From contig NZ_JAFCKB010000009.1 in NCBI RefSeq assembly GCF_018130615.1, positions 1 through 64,000 of the forward strand: 64,000 nt of DNA, in the 5' to 3' direction. The position numbers and the translations under genes were made by a program. Positions 24,708 to 34,552 of this stretch are shown here, one piece after another. A model generated the notes under the pieces. That model was not told the origin of the DNA, did no database searches, and saw only the letters and a program-made list of their open reading frames with translations. Position 1 is the first letter of the stretch. Each line of letters starts with the position of its first letter. The stretch comes from Bradyrhizobium manausense (GTDB lineage: Bacteria > Pseudomonadota > Alphaproteobacteria > Rhizobiales > Xanthobacteraceae).

Positions 24708-27107
24708 TCAGGCCGAAGCGCGCAGCCGCGGCCGGTCAAGCATCATCGCGACATCGGAGGCCGGCCGCGGCTGGCTGAACAGATAGCCCTGCGCCTGCGT
24801 GCAGCCCTCGCGCCTTAGCAACTCGAGCTGCGCGTCGTTCTCGACGCCCTCCGCCGTGGTGACGATGCCGAGGCTGCGGCCAAGACCGGTCACGGCGCGG
24901 ATGATCGCCACCGAATCCTCGCGCGTGGCGAGCTCGGACACGAAGGAACGGTCGATCTTGATCTTGTCGAACGGGAAGCTGCGCAGATAGCTCAGCGACG
25001 AATAGCCTGTGCCGAAATCGTCGAGCGAGATCCGCACGCCCATCGCGCGCAGGTCGTGCAGCGTGGTTAGCGTCGCCTCGCTGTTCTGCAGCAGCACGGA
25101 TTCGGTGATCTCGAGCTCGAGGCGGCGCGCCGCGAGGCCCGATTTCTCCAGCGCCTCGGTCACGGATGCGATCAGGTTTGGATTCTTGAACTGTACCGGC
25201 GAGAGGTTGACGGCGACGCCGATATCGTTCGGCCACGTCGCGGCATCCATGCAAGCGCTCTGCAGCACGAGCTCGCCAAGCTGGACGATGAGTCCGGTCT
25301 CCTCGGCAAGCGGAATAAAGTTGAGGGGCGCGATCAGGCCGCGCTGCGGGTGATTCCAGCGCAGCAGCGCCTCGAAGGCGACGACGCGATCGCTGACGAC
25401 GTCGCGGATCGGTTGATAGTACGGCTGAAACTCATTGCGCTGGAGTGCCGCCCGCAGATCCATTTCCAAGAGGCGCCGCGCCTGCGCGCGCGCATCCATG
25501 CCGGTCTCGAAGAAACGATAGGTGCCGCGACCATCGGCCTTGGCGCGGTACAGCGCCAGGTCGGCGTTCTTCAACAGCTCGTCGGGATTGCTGCCATCCT
25601 GCGGCGACAGCGAGATGCCGATCGAGACGCCGATCACGATCTGATGGTCGTCGATCTCGTAAGGCGCGGAGATCACCTCGACGAGACGGCCGGCGAGCGC
25701 CCGCGCGGCAGCCTCCTCCGAGCGGCCGATCTGGACCACGGCGAACTCGTCGCCGCCGAGGCGGGCCACGGTGTCGTGCTCGCCGACAGTGGTCTTCAGC
25801 CTGCGGCCGACTTCCTTCAGCAGCGCATCGCCGATGGGATGACCGAGCGAGTCGTTGATGTCCTTGAAATGGTCAAGGTCGAGACAGAGCACCGCGAGCT
25901 GGTCGTTCGCCCCTGCACGGCGCAATCCCTGTTCCAGCTGCTCGTGAAACAGCACGCGGTTCGGCAAATTTGTCAGCGCGTCATGGCGCGCCATGTGCGA
26001 GATCTTGGCCTGCGCCTCCAGCCACTCGGTGATGTCCTCGAAGGTCGCGACCCAGCCGCCGCCGTCCATCGGTTGATTGACGACGCGGATCGAACGGTCG
26101 AACCTGGTCACGACGTCGGTCGTGGTGCGGCCTTCGCGGGCGTCGGCCACGAGACGCGCGAAGAATTCGTCCGCATCGCCCTTCCACTGGCCCCTGGCCT
26201 GCTCCTCCCTGAGCACGTCGACCAGCAGGCGGCCGTTGAGCGGCATGTCGGTGCGACGGAGCATGGCCGCATAGCGTTCGTTGAACAGGATGATTTTTCC
26301 CTCTGCATCGAACATGCACAGCCCCTGCGACATGTTCTCCAGCGCGGTGTCCAGCACGATCTGCTGACGCCCCAGTTCACCCTTGGCGCGGCGGTCGAGC
26401 AGCGCCGCGACCAGCGCGATTGCGATGATCGCCGCCGCGGCGCTGGCGGTGAGAAAGGACATCGAGGCTGGTGGGATCGACAGCCCGCTGATTGCGAGCG
26501 AAGGATCGGGAGTCAACTCCAGTGCGCCCATCGCAGTGAAATGGTGTGAGACGATGGCGACCGTCAGCAGGATCGTCGCGGCAAGGGCATTGGACAGACT
26601 ATCGCCTCGTCCTGCGACGAACAGGGCGCAAGATCCAAAGACGATTCCAAGCAAGATCGATACCGCCACGGTTGCAGTGGTCCAACCGACATGGGCCGGA
26701 ATCTCGAACGCCATCATGCCAGTGTAATGCATCGCAGCCACACCGCCGCCAACAACAGCCCCACCAAGCGCGACCAGAGCTCCGCGCCTCGTCGAAACCG
26801 AAATGCTGAGACCGATGAAGGTGACCGCGATCGCAAAGATCAGCGACAGGATCGTTACCGGGATATTGTAGGCGCCACCAGCCCCCGGCCCGTAGGCCTG
26901 CATCGCAATGAAATGGGTTGCCCAGATGCCGGAGCCGGCCACGATGGCATCCAGCGTGATCCACACCAGGCGGGCACCGCCGAGCGCTGCTCGCGCGCGG
27001 TGAAACAGGCTGATTGCCGCAGCGCTCGCCAGCAGGCATACGGCGCCGCCGAGTGCGACCAGGCGCCAGTCATGCTGCTCCGTGAGACAAAACAGAACTT
27101 GATACAT
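24708..27107 (-). CDS. MHYT-PAS-GGDEF-EAL cyclic di-GMP protein
   Basis: About 799 residues. An N-terminal MHYT membrane sensor (about residues 1-235) shows its repeated motif: WATHFIAMQA, AAMHYTGMMA, SHHFTAMGAL; these are thought to bind copper and sense gases. A PAS domain (DTALENMSQGLCMFDAEGKI) follows, then GGDEF with intact VARLGGDEFAVV and EAL with intact AFEALLRW and DDFGTGYSSLSYLRSF. Both catalytic motifs look competent. The I-site RxxD before GGDEF is absent (GEHD), so product inhibition is unlikely. GAGGGG precedes the ATG at 27107; an upstream GTG at 27131 is less likely. Output may include motility, fitting the flagellar genes in this window. Confidence 0.92.
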   Translation of the reverse strand: MYQVLFCLTEQHDWRLVALGGAVCLLASAAAISLFHRARAALGGARLVWITLDAIVAGSGIWATHFIAMQAYGPGAGGAYNIPVTILSLIFAIAVTFIGLSISVSTRRGALVALGGAVVGGGVAAMHYTGMMAFEIPAHVGWTTATVAVSILLGIVFGSCALFVAGRGDSLSNALAATILLTVAIVSHHFTAMGALELTPDPSLAISGLSIPPASMSFLTASAAAAIIAIALVAALLDRRAKGELGRQQIVLDTALENMSQGLCMFDAEGKIILFNERYAAMLRRTDMPLNGRLLVDVLREEQARGQWKGDADEFFARLVADAREGRTTTDVVTRFDRSIRVVNQPMDGGGWVATFEDITEWLEAQAKISHMARHDALTNLPNRVLFHEQLEQGLRRAGANDQLAVLCLDLDHFKDINDSLGHPIGDALLKEVGRRLKTTVGEHDTVARLGGDEFAVVQIGRSEEAAARALAGRLVEVISAPYEIDDHQIVIGVSIGISLSPQDGSNPDELLKNADLALYRAKADGRGTYRFFETGMDARAQARRLLEMDLRAALQRNEFQPYYQPIRDVVSDRVVAFEALLRWNHPQRGLIAPLNFIPLAEETGLIVQLGELVLQSACMDAATWPNDIGVAVNLSPVQFKNPNLIASVTEALEKSGLAARRLELEITESVLLQNSEATLTTLHDLRAMGVRISLDDFGTGYSSLSYLRSFPFDKIKIDRSFVSELATREDSVAIIRAVTGLGRSLGIVTTAEGVENDAQLELLRREGCTQAQGYLFSQPRPASDVAMMLDRPRLRASA

Positions 27108-27211
27108 CGCCGGCCCCTCTTCCAATCGCACTAGAGCCGGCAGAGATGGACAGTCGGTAACTGGCTATGCGCTGGCTCCCGGAATGGTGAACAGAGAATG
27201 TGTGCAGCTGC

Positions 27212-28627
27212 TCACATTGCACGCGTTGTCGCTCTCGCACCTAGGCCGATCACGGCAGCCGCGATCAGCAGGACGGCTGCCGATATGATGAGTGCCTGGT
27301 GAAGGCCGGTCATGAAGGTACGGTCGGAAGCGATCAGCGAGCCGAACAGCGCGACGCCAAGGACACTGCCCGTCTGCCGCGTTGCATTGAGGACACCCGC
27401 AGCGACCCCTGAGCGCGCCTTCTCGACACTGCCAAGCAAGGTCGAGGTCAGCGGCGGCACCAGCAGGCCAAGTCCGCCACTGATGGCGATCATCTGGGCA
27501 AAGATGGCCCAATAGCTGGTCCCGGCCTCGATCCGGACCAAGCCGAGACAGCCGAACGCCGAGATACAAGCGCCGGCCGCAATGGTCGGGCACGGTCCGA
27601 TACGCTCGGCAAGTCGCGGGGCCAGCAGATTGACCGGCAATACCGCCCCCATCATCGGCACGAAGGCAAGCCCGGTCCACCACGCCGATAATCCGTTGAT
27701 CCGCTGGAAGTAGAGGCTCAGCACAAAGATCAGGCCGTAGATCGCGATATTGACGAGAAGGCCGACGATCGTGGTCAAGGTAAACAGCCGGTGGCTAAAC
27801 AGAGATAGCGGCAGCATCGGCTGCGCCGTGCGGCTCTCGCGCCAGACGAACAGCGCCGCGAGGACGGCCGAGGCCGCAAATGCCGCGATCACCGCTGGAT
27901 GGTTCCATCCGACCGCGCCGGCTTCGATGATCGCGCCGGCGAGCAACCCCAGCGCGCCGATCGCGGCAAGCTGGCCGGGCAGATCGATCTCTCGCGAGCG
28001 TGCTCGTGTGGTCTCGCTGGCATGGCGCCAACTCAACCAAAGGCCGGCGAGGCCGATCGGAAGGTTGACCAGGAAGATCGCGCGCCAGCCCACCAGCGTG
28101 ATCAACGCACCGCCGACAAAGGGACCGGCGGTCAGCGCCAGGCTCGCGCCTGCGGCCCAGACGGCGACGGCGCGGCCACGCGCGCGATCGTCGGCATAAG
28201 CGTGGTTCAGCAGCGCCAGGGAATTCGGCACCAGGATCGCCGCCGCGAGCCCCTGCACCAGCCGCGCGCCGATCAGCACGGTAGCATTGGGAGACAGCGC
28301 ACAGGCCAGCGAAGCCGCCGTGAAGATCGCAAATCCCGCCATGAAGATGCGCTTGGCGCCGATACGGTCGCCGAGCGCCCCGGCCGTCAGGATGAAGGCG
28401 GCGAAGGCGATGGTGTATGCGCTCACCACCCATTGCAGCTCGGCAACGCCACCACCGAGAGTCCGGCCCATGGTGTCGAGCGCGGTGTTGACGATGGTGA
28501 CGTCGAGCTGCACCACGCCGTAGCCGAGGCTCATCGCGGTCAGCGTCAGCGAGGTTGCGAGGCGCGATCCGATGCGTGAGGAACCGTTCGCCTCGAAGGT
28601 TTCGTATCTGATGGTATTGGCGCGCAT
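27212..28627 (-). CDS. MFS transporter, DHA2 (14-TM drug exporter) type
   Basis: About 471 residues with 14 predicted membrane segments. The DHA2 signature motif C-like LDVTIVNTALDTMG is in helix 1, motif A is GALGDRIGAKRIFMAGFAIF, and VWAAGASLALTAGPFVGGAL resembles antiporter motif C. These proteins export drugs or metabolites by proton antiport. The ATG at 28627 with GAGGTGG upstream is preferred over 28681. Substrate unknown. It stands alone; no TetR or MarR regulator is adjacent. Confidence 0.88.
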   Translation of the reverse strand: MRANTIRYETFEANGSSRIGSRLATSLTLTAMSLGYGVVQLDVTIVNTALDTMGRTLGGGVAELQWVVSAYTIAFAAFILTAGALGDRIGAKRIFMAGFAIFTAASLACALSPNATVLIGARLVQGLAAAILVPNSLALLNHAYADDRARGRAVAVWAAGASLALTAGPFVGGALITLVGWRAIFLVNLPIGLAGLWLSWRHASETTRARSREIDLPGQLAAIGALGLLAGAIIEAGAVGWNHPAVIAAFAASAVLAALFVWRESRTAQPMLPLSLFSHRLFTLTTIVGLLVNIAIYGLIFVLSLYFQRINGLSAWWTGLAFVPMMGAVLPVNLLAPRLAERIGPCPTIAAGACISAFGCLGLVRIEAGTSYWAIFAQMIAISGGLGLLVPPLTSTLLGSVEKARSGVAAGVLNATRQTGSVLGVALFGSLIASDRTFMTGLHQALIISAAVLLIAAAVIGLGARATTRAM

Positions 28628-28718
28628 GTTGCCACCTCGATTGCAGCCGCACACGACATATACGCCGTCGGCCCACCTCATGCTTCGACAATGGCCGAAT
28701 GATGGATATCCGATATGA

Positions 28719-28749
28719 GAGCGCCGCGCGGGATGGCCGCGCGGCGCTC
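28719..28749 (-). terminator. GC-rich hairpin after the DUF892 gene
   Basis: A perfect 13-bp stem (GAGCGCCGCGCGG with CCGCGCGGCGCTC) and five-base loop, 18 bases past the DUF892 stop on the minus strand. The T tail is weak. Confidence 0.6.
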
Positions 28750-28766
28750 CTTGATATCAGCCTGAC

Positions 28767-29273
28767 CTAGCTCGCCGCTCGCAAGTTCACCTTGCTCTCG
28801 GCAAGCGTCGTCAGCTTCTTGTCCGTCGCTTTCTCTTCCTCAAGCGTCTTGGCGAGCACGGCGGCGCAGTCGCTGCGGCCGAGCTGCTTGGCCCAGGCAA
28901 TCAGGCTACCGTAGCGGACGATCTCGTAATGCTCGGCGGCCTGCGCCGCGTTGATCAGCGCCGCATCGAGCACCGCCTTGTCCGCGACCTCGCCTGCAGT
29001 TTCCTCGGCCTCCTCGATGATGCCGTCGATCGCCGGGCAGTCGACCGCCTTCACCTTGGCGCCGTGCATCTTGAAAACCTCCTCGAGCCGCGCGACGTGC
29101 TGCTTGGTTTCTTCAAGGTGCGTCAAAAAGCCCTGCTTCAGCTGCGGATCGGTCGCCTTATCTGCCATTTTCGGCAGCGCCTTGGTCAGCTGCTGCTCTG
29201 CGTAATAGATGTCCTGTAGCTGATGCACAAACAGGTCGTTCATAGTCTTGATGTCTTTCGTGAACAGTCCCAT
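28767..29273 (-). CDS. DUF892 (YciE-like) ferritin-like stress protein
   Basis: 168 residues of the DUF892 family, a ferritin-like four-helix bundle: MNDLFVHQLQDIYYAEQQLT, KALPKMADKATDPQLKQGF, the acidic/His helix THLEETKQHVARLEEVF, and AAEHYEIVRYGSLIAWAKQL with EEEKATDKKLTTLAE. Glu/His pairs (EETKQH, EHYE) are candidate di-iron ligands. GAGGA lies eight bases before the ATG at 29273. Such proteins often belong to the general stress response, and an EcfG-like promoter element lies about 95 bases upstream. Confidence 0.9.
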   Translation of the reverse strand: MGLFTKDIKTMNDLFVHQLQDIYYAEQQLTKALPKMADKATDPQLKQGFLTHLEETKQHVARLEEVFKMHGAKVKAVDCPAIDGIIEEAEETAGEVADKAVLDAALINAAQAAEHYEIVRYGSLIAWAKQLGRSDCAAVLAKTLEEEKATDKKLTTLAESKVNLRAAS

Positions 29274-29365
29274 CGTTCCGGTCCTCGGAGGTTTCGGGAA
29301 CACAGCAGTACCGGCTTGTACGAAAAGCCTGTCGTTTCGCCGTGTTCGATTGCTGATGGGGCGCT

Positions 29366-29390
29366 AACCTGCGCGCAGCACCGTCGTTCC
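29366..29390 (-). promoter_or_regulatory. EcfG (general stress sigma factor)-like promoter
   Basis: On the minus strand, GGAAC (29386-29390), 16 bases, GGTT (29366-29369). This is close to the alphaproteobacterial EcfG consensus GGAAC-N16/17-CGTT. It sits upstream of a DUF892 gene, a typical EcfG target. Confidence 0.45.
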
Positions 29391-29699
29391 AAAAAAGCCT
29401 CATGTGGTTTGCGCCGGAACAAGGCTTGCCGCGCCAAGATTTGAGACCATGTCAATCTTGGGACGCGCGATCCGGGCTGAACCCTCGACTCACATGCTTA
29501 ACGCGCGTGTCATGTGAACCACGTATGACAAAACGGCCGGTCCGGCCCAGAACCTGTTCTTGTCAAGGGCTGCACAAGTCGCTGTTTTTGCCTTAATGAT
29601 CTAGAAGATGCCTAGCGATCGACGCCTATTTTTGACAACGATCGCACCCGACCGGCCCATGGCCCGATCGGGTTGGTCTTGCCCCCGCCGGGAGGATGA
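29391..29699. other. Gene-free stretch before the UPF0104-type gene
   Basis: About 310 bases with no frame worth calling. A GC-rich palindromic patch (CCGACCGGCCCATGGCCCGA region, 29645-29670) precedes the start of the next gene. No clear promoter. Confidence 0.4.
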
Positions 29700-30782
29700 A
29701 TGCACGGACTGCTGCCCGCGCTAAAACGCGGCTTCAAGAGATGGATCGGCTGGCGACGGCTGGGTGTTGCTGCGAGTGTGATGATCATCGCCTTCGCGGT
29801 TACCACGCTGCTGCGAACCCTCAAGGGCATCGATACCGGCGTCATTCTGACCGCGTTAACCGAGATTCCCCGCGGGCATATCGGGCTTGCCGCGGTTTGC
29901 GTGTTCTTCGCGTTCTGTACACTGACCTTCTACGATTTTTTTGCACTGCGAACGATCGGCAAGAAGCACGTGCCCTATCGCATCGCGGCGCTCTCGAGCT
30001 TCACATCCTATTCGATCGGCCACAACATCGGCGCCACGGTCTTCACCGGGGGAGCGATTCGCTTCCGGATCTACTCGGATTATGGGCTGAACGCGATCGA
30101 CGTCGCCAAGATCTGCTTCCTCTCCGGGCTCACTTTCTGGCTCGGTAACATCTTCGTGCTGTCGATCGGCATGGCGATCCATCCGGATGCGGCCTCCTAT
30201 ATGGACCAGCTGCCGTCGTCGATTAACCGGTTGATCGCATTCGGCGGCCTCGCCTCCATTGCCGCCTATCTGGTCTGGCTCAGCATGGGAGAGAAGCGCC
30301 GCGAGCTCGGCCAGAAGGGCTGGAAGGTGGTGCTGCCGTCGGCGCCGCTGACGCTGGTGCAGATCCTGATCGGAGTGGTCGATCTCGGCTTCTGCGCCTT
30401 CGCGATGTACCTGCTGATACCAGCCGATCCGCCGATGGATTTCCTGTCGCTTGCGGTGGTGTTCATCCTGGCGACCCTATTGGGTTTCGCCAGCCACGCC
30501 CCCGGCTCGATTGGCGTGTTCGACGCCGCCATGCTGGTCGCGCTGCCAGAATTCGGCCGCGAGCAGCTGCTGGCGACCCTGCTCGTCTTTCGCATCCTCT
30601 ATTTCGTGATCCCGTTCGGCCTCGCCATCTCCATCATGGGGACCCGCGAGCTCTGGATGAACGTGGTCCGTCCGTGGCAGGAGCGGCGGCGGCTGGCGGA
30701 AGCCTGCGCGCAGGCCAACCTGCCCAGGCAGGTGACTGCGATTGAGCACGAGCGGTCACTGCGCCAAGCCAACAAACGTTGA
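29700..30782 (+). CDS. Lysylphosphatidylglycerol synthase TM-region (UPF0104/YbhN-like) membrane protein
   Basis: 360 residues, six to eight hydrophobic segments, matching the UPF0104 family. Conserved points are SFTSYSIGHNIGATVFTGGA and IRFRIYSDYGLNAIDVAKIC in the first half, then LLGFASHAPGSIGVFDAAML (the family PGGIG-like loop) and FRILYFVIPFGLAISI. There is no C-terminal aminoacyltransferase domain, so it is not a full MprF; a flippase or lipid-transport role is the usual guess. GGAGG lies six bases before the ATG. An SGNH hydrolase gene follows 111 bases later. Confidence 0.85.
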   Translation: MHGLLPALKRGFKRWIGWRRLGVAASVMIIAFAVTTLLRTLKGIDTGVILTALTEIPRGHIGLAAVCVFFAFCTLTFYDFFALRTIGKKHVPYRIAALSSFTSYSIGHNIGATVFTGGAIRFRIYSDYGLNAIDVAKICFLSGLTFWLGNIFVLSIGMAIHPDAASYMDQLPSSINRLIAFGGLASIAAYLVWLSMGEKRRELGQKGWKVVLPSAPLTLVQILIGVVDLGFCAFAMYLLIPADPPMDFLSLAVVFILATLLGFASHAPGSIGVFDAAMLVALPEFGREQLLATLLVFRILYFVIPFGLAISIMGTRELWMNVVRPWQERRRLAEACAQANLPRQVTAIEHERSLRQANKR

Positions 30783-30893
30783 GGCCGGCCAGCGACCACG
30801 CCTGCAGCCCGCAAAAGCGGCAAACGAAGGTTGCAGGCAATGGCGCGATGCCCTCTTATTTCCGCCTCAACTTTGCCGTTGAAGACGCGGGCC

Positions 30894-32846
30894 ATGATCG
30901 CCGTTTCCCTTCACCGATTTCTCGCGGGCGCCCTGCTGCTGGCCGGGCTCCTCACCGTCTTGCCGCTTCAGCCCGCCGCCGCGCAGGATGCCGGCGCGAT
31001 GCAAATCAACTGGGAAGTCCGCAACCGCTTTCGCCTGTTCCGCGAGGAGCGCGACTTCCAGCTGCATGTCGAGAATGCGCGTAACCGCAGCATCCTCGCC
31101 GCCGAGCAGTCGCTGGAGCTCCAGAGCGAGGGCCGCGGCTGGGCCCGCAACATGGTCAACCGGCTCTGTATCGACCTCCAGGGCCGGGTCAACCAGCCCT
31201 GCACGCGCGACAACGTCAAAGAGAACTACATCACCCCGATCGACCACCCCATCACCGTGCGCCTGACCGGCGCAGTGCCGGTCGGCGCCACCTGCGCATG
31301 GTCGTTCGACGACGGCGACGGACCGCAGACCTCGACCTTCGACTGCGCCGAGCCCATCAATCTGCGGGTCCGCTACGGCAAGCAGACGGTAGCGAGCGTC
31401 GACGTCTCCTCCGGCTCCGATCCGGGCCAGCGCGTTCAAACCGAGATCCAGGTCCGCGACATCTTCGTCGCCGGCCTTGGCGATAGCATCGCCTCCGGCG
31501 AAGGCAATCCGGACAGACCGCTGGCGCTATCGGACGAGGGCTTTTGCTTCCGCTCCTATCTCGGCACCTCCGGCGGACAGTATTACCGGCCGAGCCGCGC
31601 CGGCTTCAAGGGTGGCCGCGCCTGCGAGGCGCCGGATACGCTCGCCAACTGGCAGCGTTACGGCGCGCTCTGGTTCAATTCACCCTGCCACCGTTCACTC
31701 TACAGCTACCAGGCTCGCACCGCACTCGCGCTCGCGGTGCGCTACACCCATATCGCCGTCACCTATCTGCCGCTCGCCTGCACCGGCGCCAGCATCAGCG
31801 ACGGGTTGCTCGGTTCGCAGCGCGCCCGCGAATGCCCGCCCGGCAAATCCGGCGTCTGCAACACCAGCGTGAACGCACAGGTCGCCGAGCTGCGCGAAGC
31901 GGTCGCCGCGGCAAAGAAGCGCCAGCCGGACCGCAACCTCGATCTCGTGCTGCTCTCGATCGGGGCCAACGACGTCTACTTCTCCGGCCTCGTCGCCGAC
32001 GTCATCGTCGAAACCGCGACCGAACGCGCACTGTTCCGGCGCTCCGGCGTGATGGCGAGCGTCGACGAATCCCGCGATGCGCTCCAGCGCGAGCTGCCGC
32101 AGAATTTCGTCAAGCTGCGCGAGGCGCTGAAGCCGCTGGTCGGCGGCGACCTCTCGCACGTGGTCTACGTCTCCTACGCCAATCCGGCGCTGGCCGACGG
32201 CGGCGTGCCCTGCCGCGGCGGCCGCGCCGGCTTCGACGTCCATCCCGCCTTCAACGCCGATCCGCAGCGCCTCGCCCGCGTCTCGACCTTCGTCGACACC
32301 GAGTTCCTGCCGCAGCTGAAAGGGCTCGCGACCTGCACGCACGGCGCGCTGTGCCGCGATCCCGAGGCTGACCGCATGACCTTCGTCGACACGCATCAGG
32401 CGGCTTTCGCCGATCACGGCTTCTGCGCTCATTCCGGCAATGATCCGGAATTCGATCGCACCTGCTTTGCCGAGAACGGCCAGAGCTTCAATCCCGATAT
32501 CGTGAGCGGGGCGAGCCAACCGATGCTGTGCGGCCGCGGCGCCTCGGAATATCGCGCGTACCTGCCGCGCGCACGCTGGATCCGCGATGCCAATGACAGC
32601 TATTTCGCGGCGATGACCTATCCGCAAGGCCTGCCGGCGGCGAGCCAGCCGACCGACATCCACGACGCGACCTGGGGCGTGCTCTCGGCCGTCTATGGCG
32701 GCGCCGTGCATCCGAGCGCCGAAGGCCACGCCGCGATGGCGGATGCGACGCTGCCCGCCGCGAGCGCAGTGCTCGGCCTCGATGCGGTGCCGCCGGGCGT
32801 TACCCGCGGACTCCTGGCGCCGCTCCTGCCGGGCGTGCGGCAGTAG
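30894..32846 (+). CDS. Secreted SGNH/GDSL-type hydrolase
   Basis: About 650 residues with a signal peptide (FLAGALLLAGLLTVLPLQPA, cleaved after AAAQ). A beta-rich N-terminal region of about 180 residues comes first. The hydrolase domain begins with block I VAGLGDSIASGEGN (Ser198), has the block III LLSIGANDVYFSGL, and the block V histidine in AVHPSAEGH. The Asp normally three residues before that His is not obvious, as in some Ser-His dyad lipases. Ten or more cysteines in the mature part suggest disulfides. It probably cleaves an ester in the periplasm or outside. The start at 30894 is chosen from the signal peptide; the ribosome site is weak. Confidence 0.85.
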   Translation: MIAVSLHRFLAGALLLAGLLTVLPLQPAAAQDAGAMQINWEVRNRFRLFREERDFQLHVENARNRSILAAEQSLELQSEGRGWARNMVNRLCIDLQGRVNQPCTRDNVKENYITPIDHPITVRLTGAVPVGATCAWSFDDGDGPQTSTFDCAEPINLRVRYGKQTVASVDVSSGSDPGQRVQTEIQVRDIFVAGLGDSIASGEGNPDRPLALSDEGFCFRSYLGTSGGQYYRPSRAGFKGGRACEAPDTLANWQRYGALWFNSPCHRSLYSYQARTALALAVRYTHIAVTYLPLACTGASISDGLLGSQRARECPPGKSGVCNTSVNAQVAELREAVAAAKKRQPDRNLDLVLLSIGANDVYFSGLVADVIVETATERALFRRSGVMASVDESRDALQRELPQNFVKLREALKPLVGGDLSHVVYVSYANPALADGGVPCRGGRAGFDVHPAFNADPQRLARVSTFVDTEFLPQLKGLATCTHGALCRDPEADRMTFVDTHQAAFADHGFCAHSGNDPEFDRTCFAENGQSFNPDIVSGASQPMLCGRGASEYRAYLPRARWIRDANDSYFAAMTYPQGLPAASQPTDIHDATWGVLSAVYGGAVHPSAEGHAAMADATLPAASAVLGLDAVPPGVTRGLLAPLLPGVRQ

Positions 32847-33051
32847 TGAGGACGCGGCTTCCACACGGTCGGTGTCATCGCCCGACTTGATCGGGCGATC
32901 CGGTACGCCGTGACGGCAGTGATTGAATCGCGAGGCCGCGGCGTGCTGGATTCCCCGCCTTCGCGGGGAATGACAGCGGAGTGCGCGGCATAACCTCGCG
33001 CATCAACAATGCTCGCATTTTCTCGTCACCTCACAATCCGTTCCAACGACC
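32847..33051. repeat. Intergenic repeats: two hairpins before the hexarate cluster
   Basis: CGCCCGA-cttga-TCGGGCG lies near 32880-32899, and ATTCCCCGC (32950-32958) pairs with GCGGGGAAT (32963-32971), followed by GACAGCGG. The second element recurs at 46101-46118 with the same flanking GACAGCGG, so it is a dispersed repeat. It may also end the hydrolase transcript. Confidence 0.6.
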
Positions 33052-33078
33052 TGCCGTTCCATCAATTCAAAAACGGCA
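33052..33078. promoter_or_regulatory. Inverted repeat TGCCGTT-N13-AACGGCA upstream of gudP
   Basis: Perfect seven-base arms, 91-117 bases upstream of the transporter start. A candidate operator for the hexarate regulon. Confidence 0.4.
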
Positions 33079-33168
33079 TCAATCGATACTGCCTTGAACT
33101 TGGACACTTTCCCGCGTGCGCCTCTAGGAGTCGCCTTGAGGAAACATTCGAGTTCTAAGGAGGCGCCC

Positions 33169-34521
33169 ATGAGCGCAGTGGTGTCCGCAACGGACGCGAG
33201 GAGGTCTCGCGTCAGGCTGTTCATCGTGACCATGCTGTTCCTGGTCACCACCGTCAATTATGCCGATCGCGCCACGCTGTCGATCGCCGGCCCCGCGCTC
33301 TCCAAGGAACTCCATCTCGACCCCGTCGCAATGGGCTGGATCTTCTCGGCCTTCGGCTGGTCCTATGTCGTGGCCCAGGTGCCGGGCGGCTGGCTGCTCG
33401 ACCGTTACGGCTCGCGCCTCGTCTATGCGTTCAGCATCATCGTCTGGTCGCTGTTCACGGTGATGCAGGGCTGGGTCGGCTTCTTCAGCGCCGGCGCCGC
33501 GGTTACCGTGCTGTTCGCGCTCCGCCTGCTGGTCGGCGTCGCGGAGGCACCGTCCTTCCCCGCCAACGCTCGCATCGTCGCGGCCTGGTTTCCCGGCAAT
33601 GAGCGCGGCACGGCATCGGCCTTCTTCAATTCGGGACAGTATTTCGCCACGGTGATCTTCGCGCCCCTGATGGGCTGGATCGCCCATGATTACGGCTGGC
33701 GCTACGTGTTCTTCGTGATGGGCGGGCTCGGAATCATCATGGGCCTCGTCTGGATCAAGACCGTCTACGGGCCGAAGGAGCACCCCTCGATCAACGAGGC
33801 CGAGTTCGACTACATCAAGGACGGCGGCGCGCTGGTCGATCTCGACGCGCCCAAGAACGATCTGAAGGACGAACGCGCGCCGGATTCGGGCCCGAAGTGG
33901 GACCACATCCGCCAGTTGCTCTCCAACCGCATGATGCTCGGCGTCTATCTCGGCCAGTACTGCATCAACACGCTGACCTATTTCTTCCTGACCTGGTTCC
34001 CGGTGTACCTGGTCAAGGAACGAGGCCTCTCGATCCTGCAAGCCGGCTTCGTCGCGACGCTGCCAGCGCTCTGCGGCTTCATCGGTGGTGTGCTGGGCGG
34101 CGTCATTTCCGATGCCATCCTGCGCAAGACCGGCTCGCTCACCATGGCGCGCAAAATCCCGATCGTCGGCGGCATGCTGCTGTCGATGTCGATCATCGCC
34201 TGCAACTATGTCGATGGCCAGGCGCTGGTGGTCGGCTTCATGGCGCTCGCCTTCTTCGGCAAGGGCATCGGCGCGCTCGGCTGGGCGGTCGTCTCCGACA
34301 CCTCGCCCAAGGAAGCCGGCGGCGTCTCCGGCGGCCTGTTCAATTCCTTCGGTAACCTTTCCTCGATCACCACGCCGATCGTGATCGGCTACATCGTGGC
34401 CGCGACGGGCTCCTTCAACGGCGCGTTGGTGTTCGTCGGCATCAACGCATTGGTGGCGGCGTTCGCCTATCTGGTGGTGGTCGGCAAGATCGAGCGCGTG
34501 GCGCTCAAACGTTCCTCCTGA
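33169..34521 (+). CDS. gudP: MFS hexarate (glucarate/galactarate) transporter
   Basis: 450 residues with 12 membrane segments, anion:cation symporter (ACS) type. The opening FIVTMLFLVTTVNYADRATL is the family hallmark, with GWSYVVAQVPGGWLLDRYGS in helix 2-3 and SFPANARIVAAWFPGNERGT in helix 4. Members of this subgroup carry glucarate, galactarate or galactonate with protons. AAGGAGG precedes the ATG at 33169. It heads a cluster with the matching catabolic enzymes, which supports a hexarate substrate. Confidence 0.88.
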   Translation: MSAVVSATDARRSRVRLFIVTMLFLVTTVNYADRATLSIAGPALSKELHLDPVAMGWIFSAFGWSYVVAQVPGGWLLDRYGSRLVYAFSIIVWSLFTVMQGWVGFFSAGAAVTVLFALRLLVGVAEAPSFPANARIVAAWFPGNERGTASAFFNSGQYFATVIFAPLMGWIAHDYGWRYVFFVMGGLGIIMGLVWIKTVYGPKEHPSINEAEFDYIKDGGALVDLDAPKNDLKDERAPDSGPKWDHIRQLLSNRMMLGVYLGQYCINTLTYFFLTWFPVYLVKERGLSILQAGFVATLPALCGFIGGVLGGVISDAILRKTGSLTMARKIPIVGGMLLSMSIIACNYVDGQALVVGFMALAFFGKGIGALGWAVVSDTSPKEAGGVSGGLFNSFGNLSSITTPIVIGYIVAATGSFNGALVFVGINALVAAFAYLVVVGKIERVALKRSS

Positions 34522-34552
34522 GGGCTCCTGTCGGAGCTGACCAGGCAACTCA

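Noticed and set aside
33003-33257. 84-codon minus-strand frame before gudP
   Set aside because: It overlaps the gudP start and the palindromic upstream region and has no domain.
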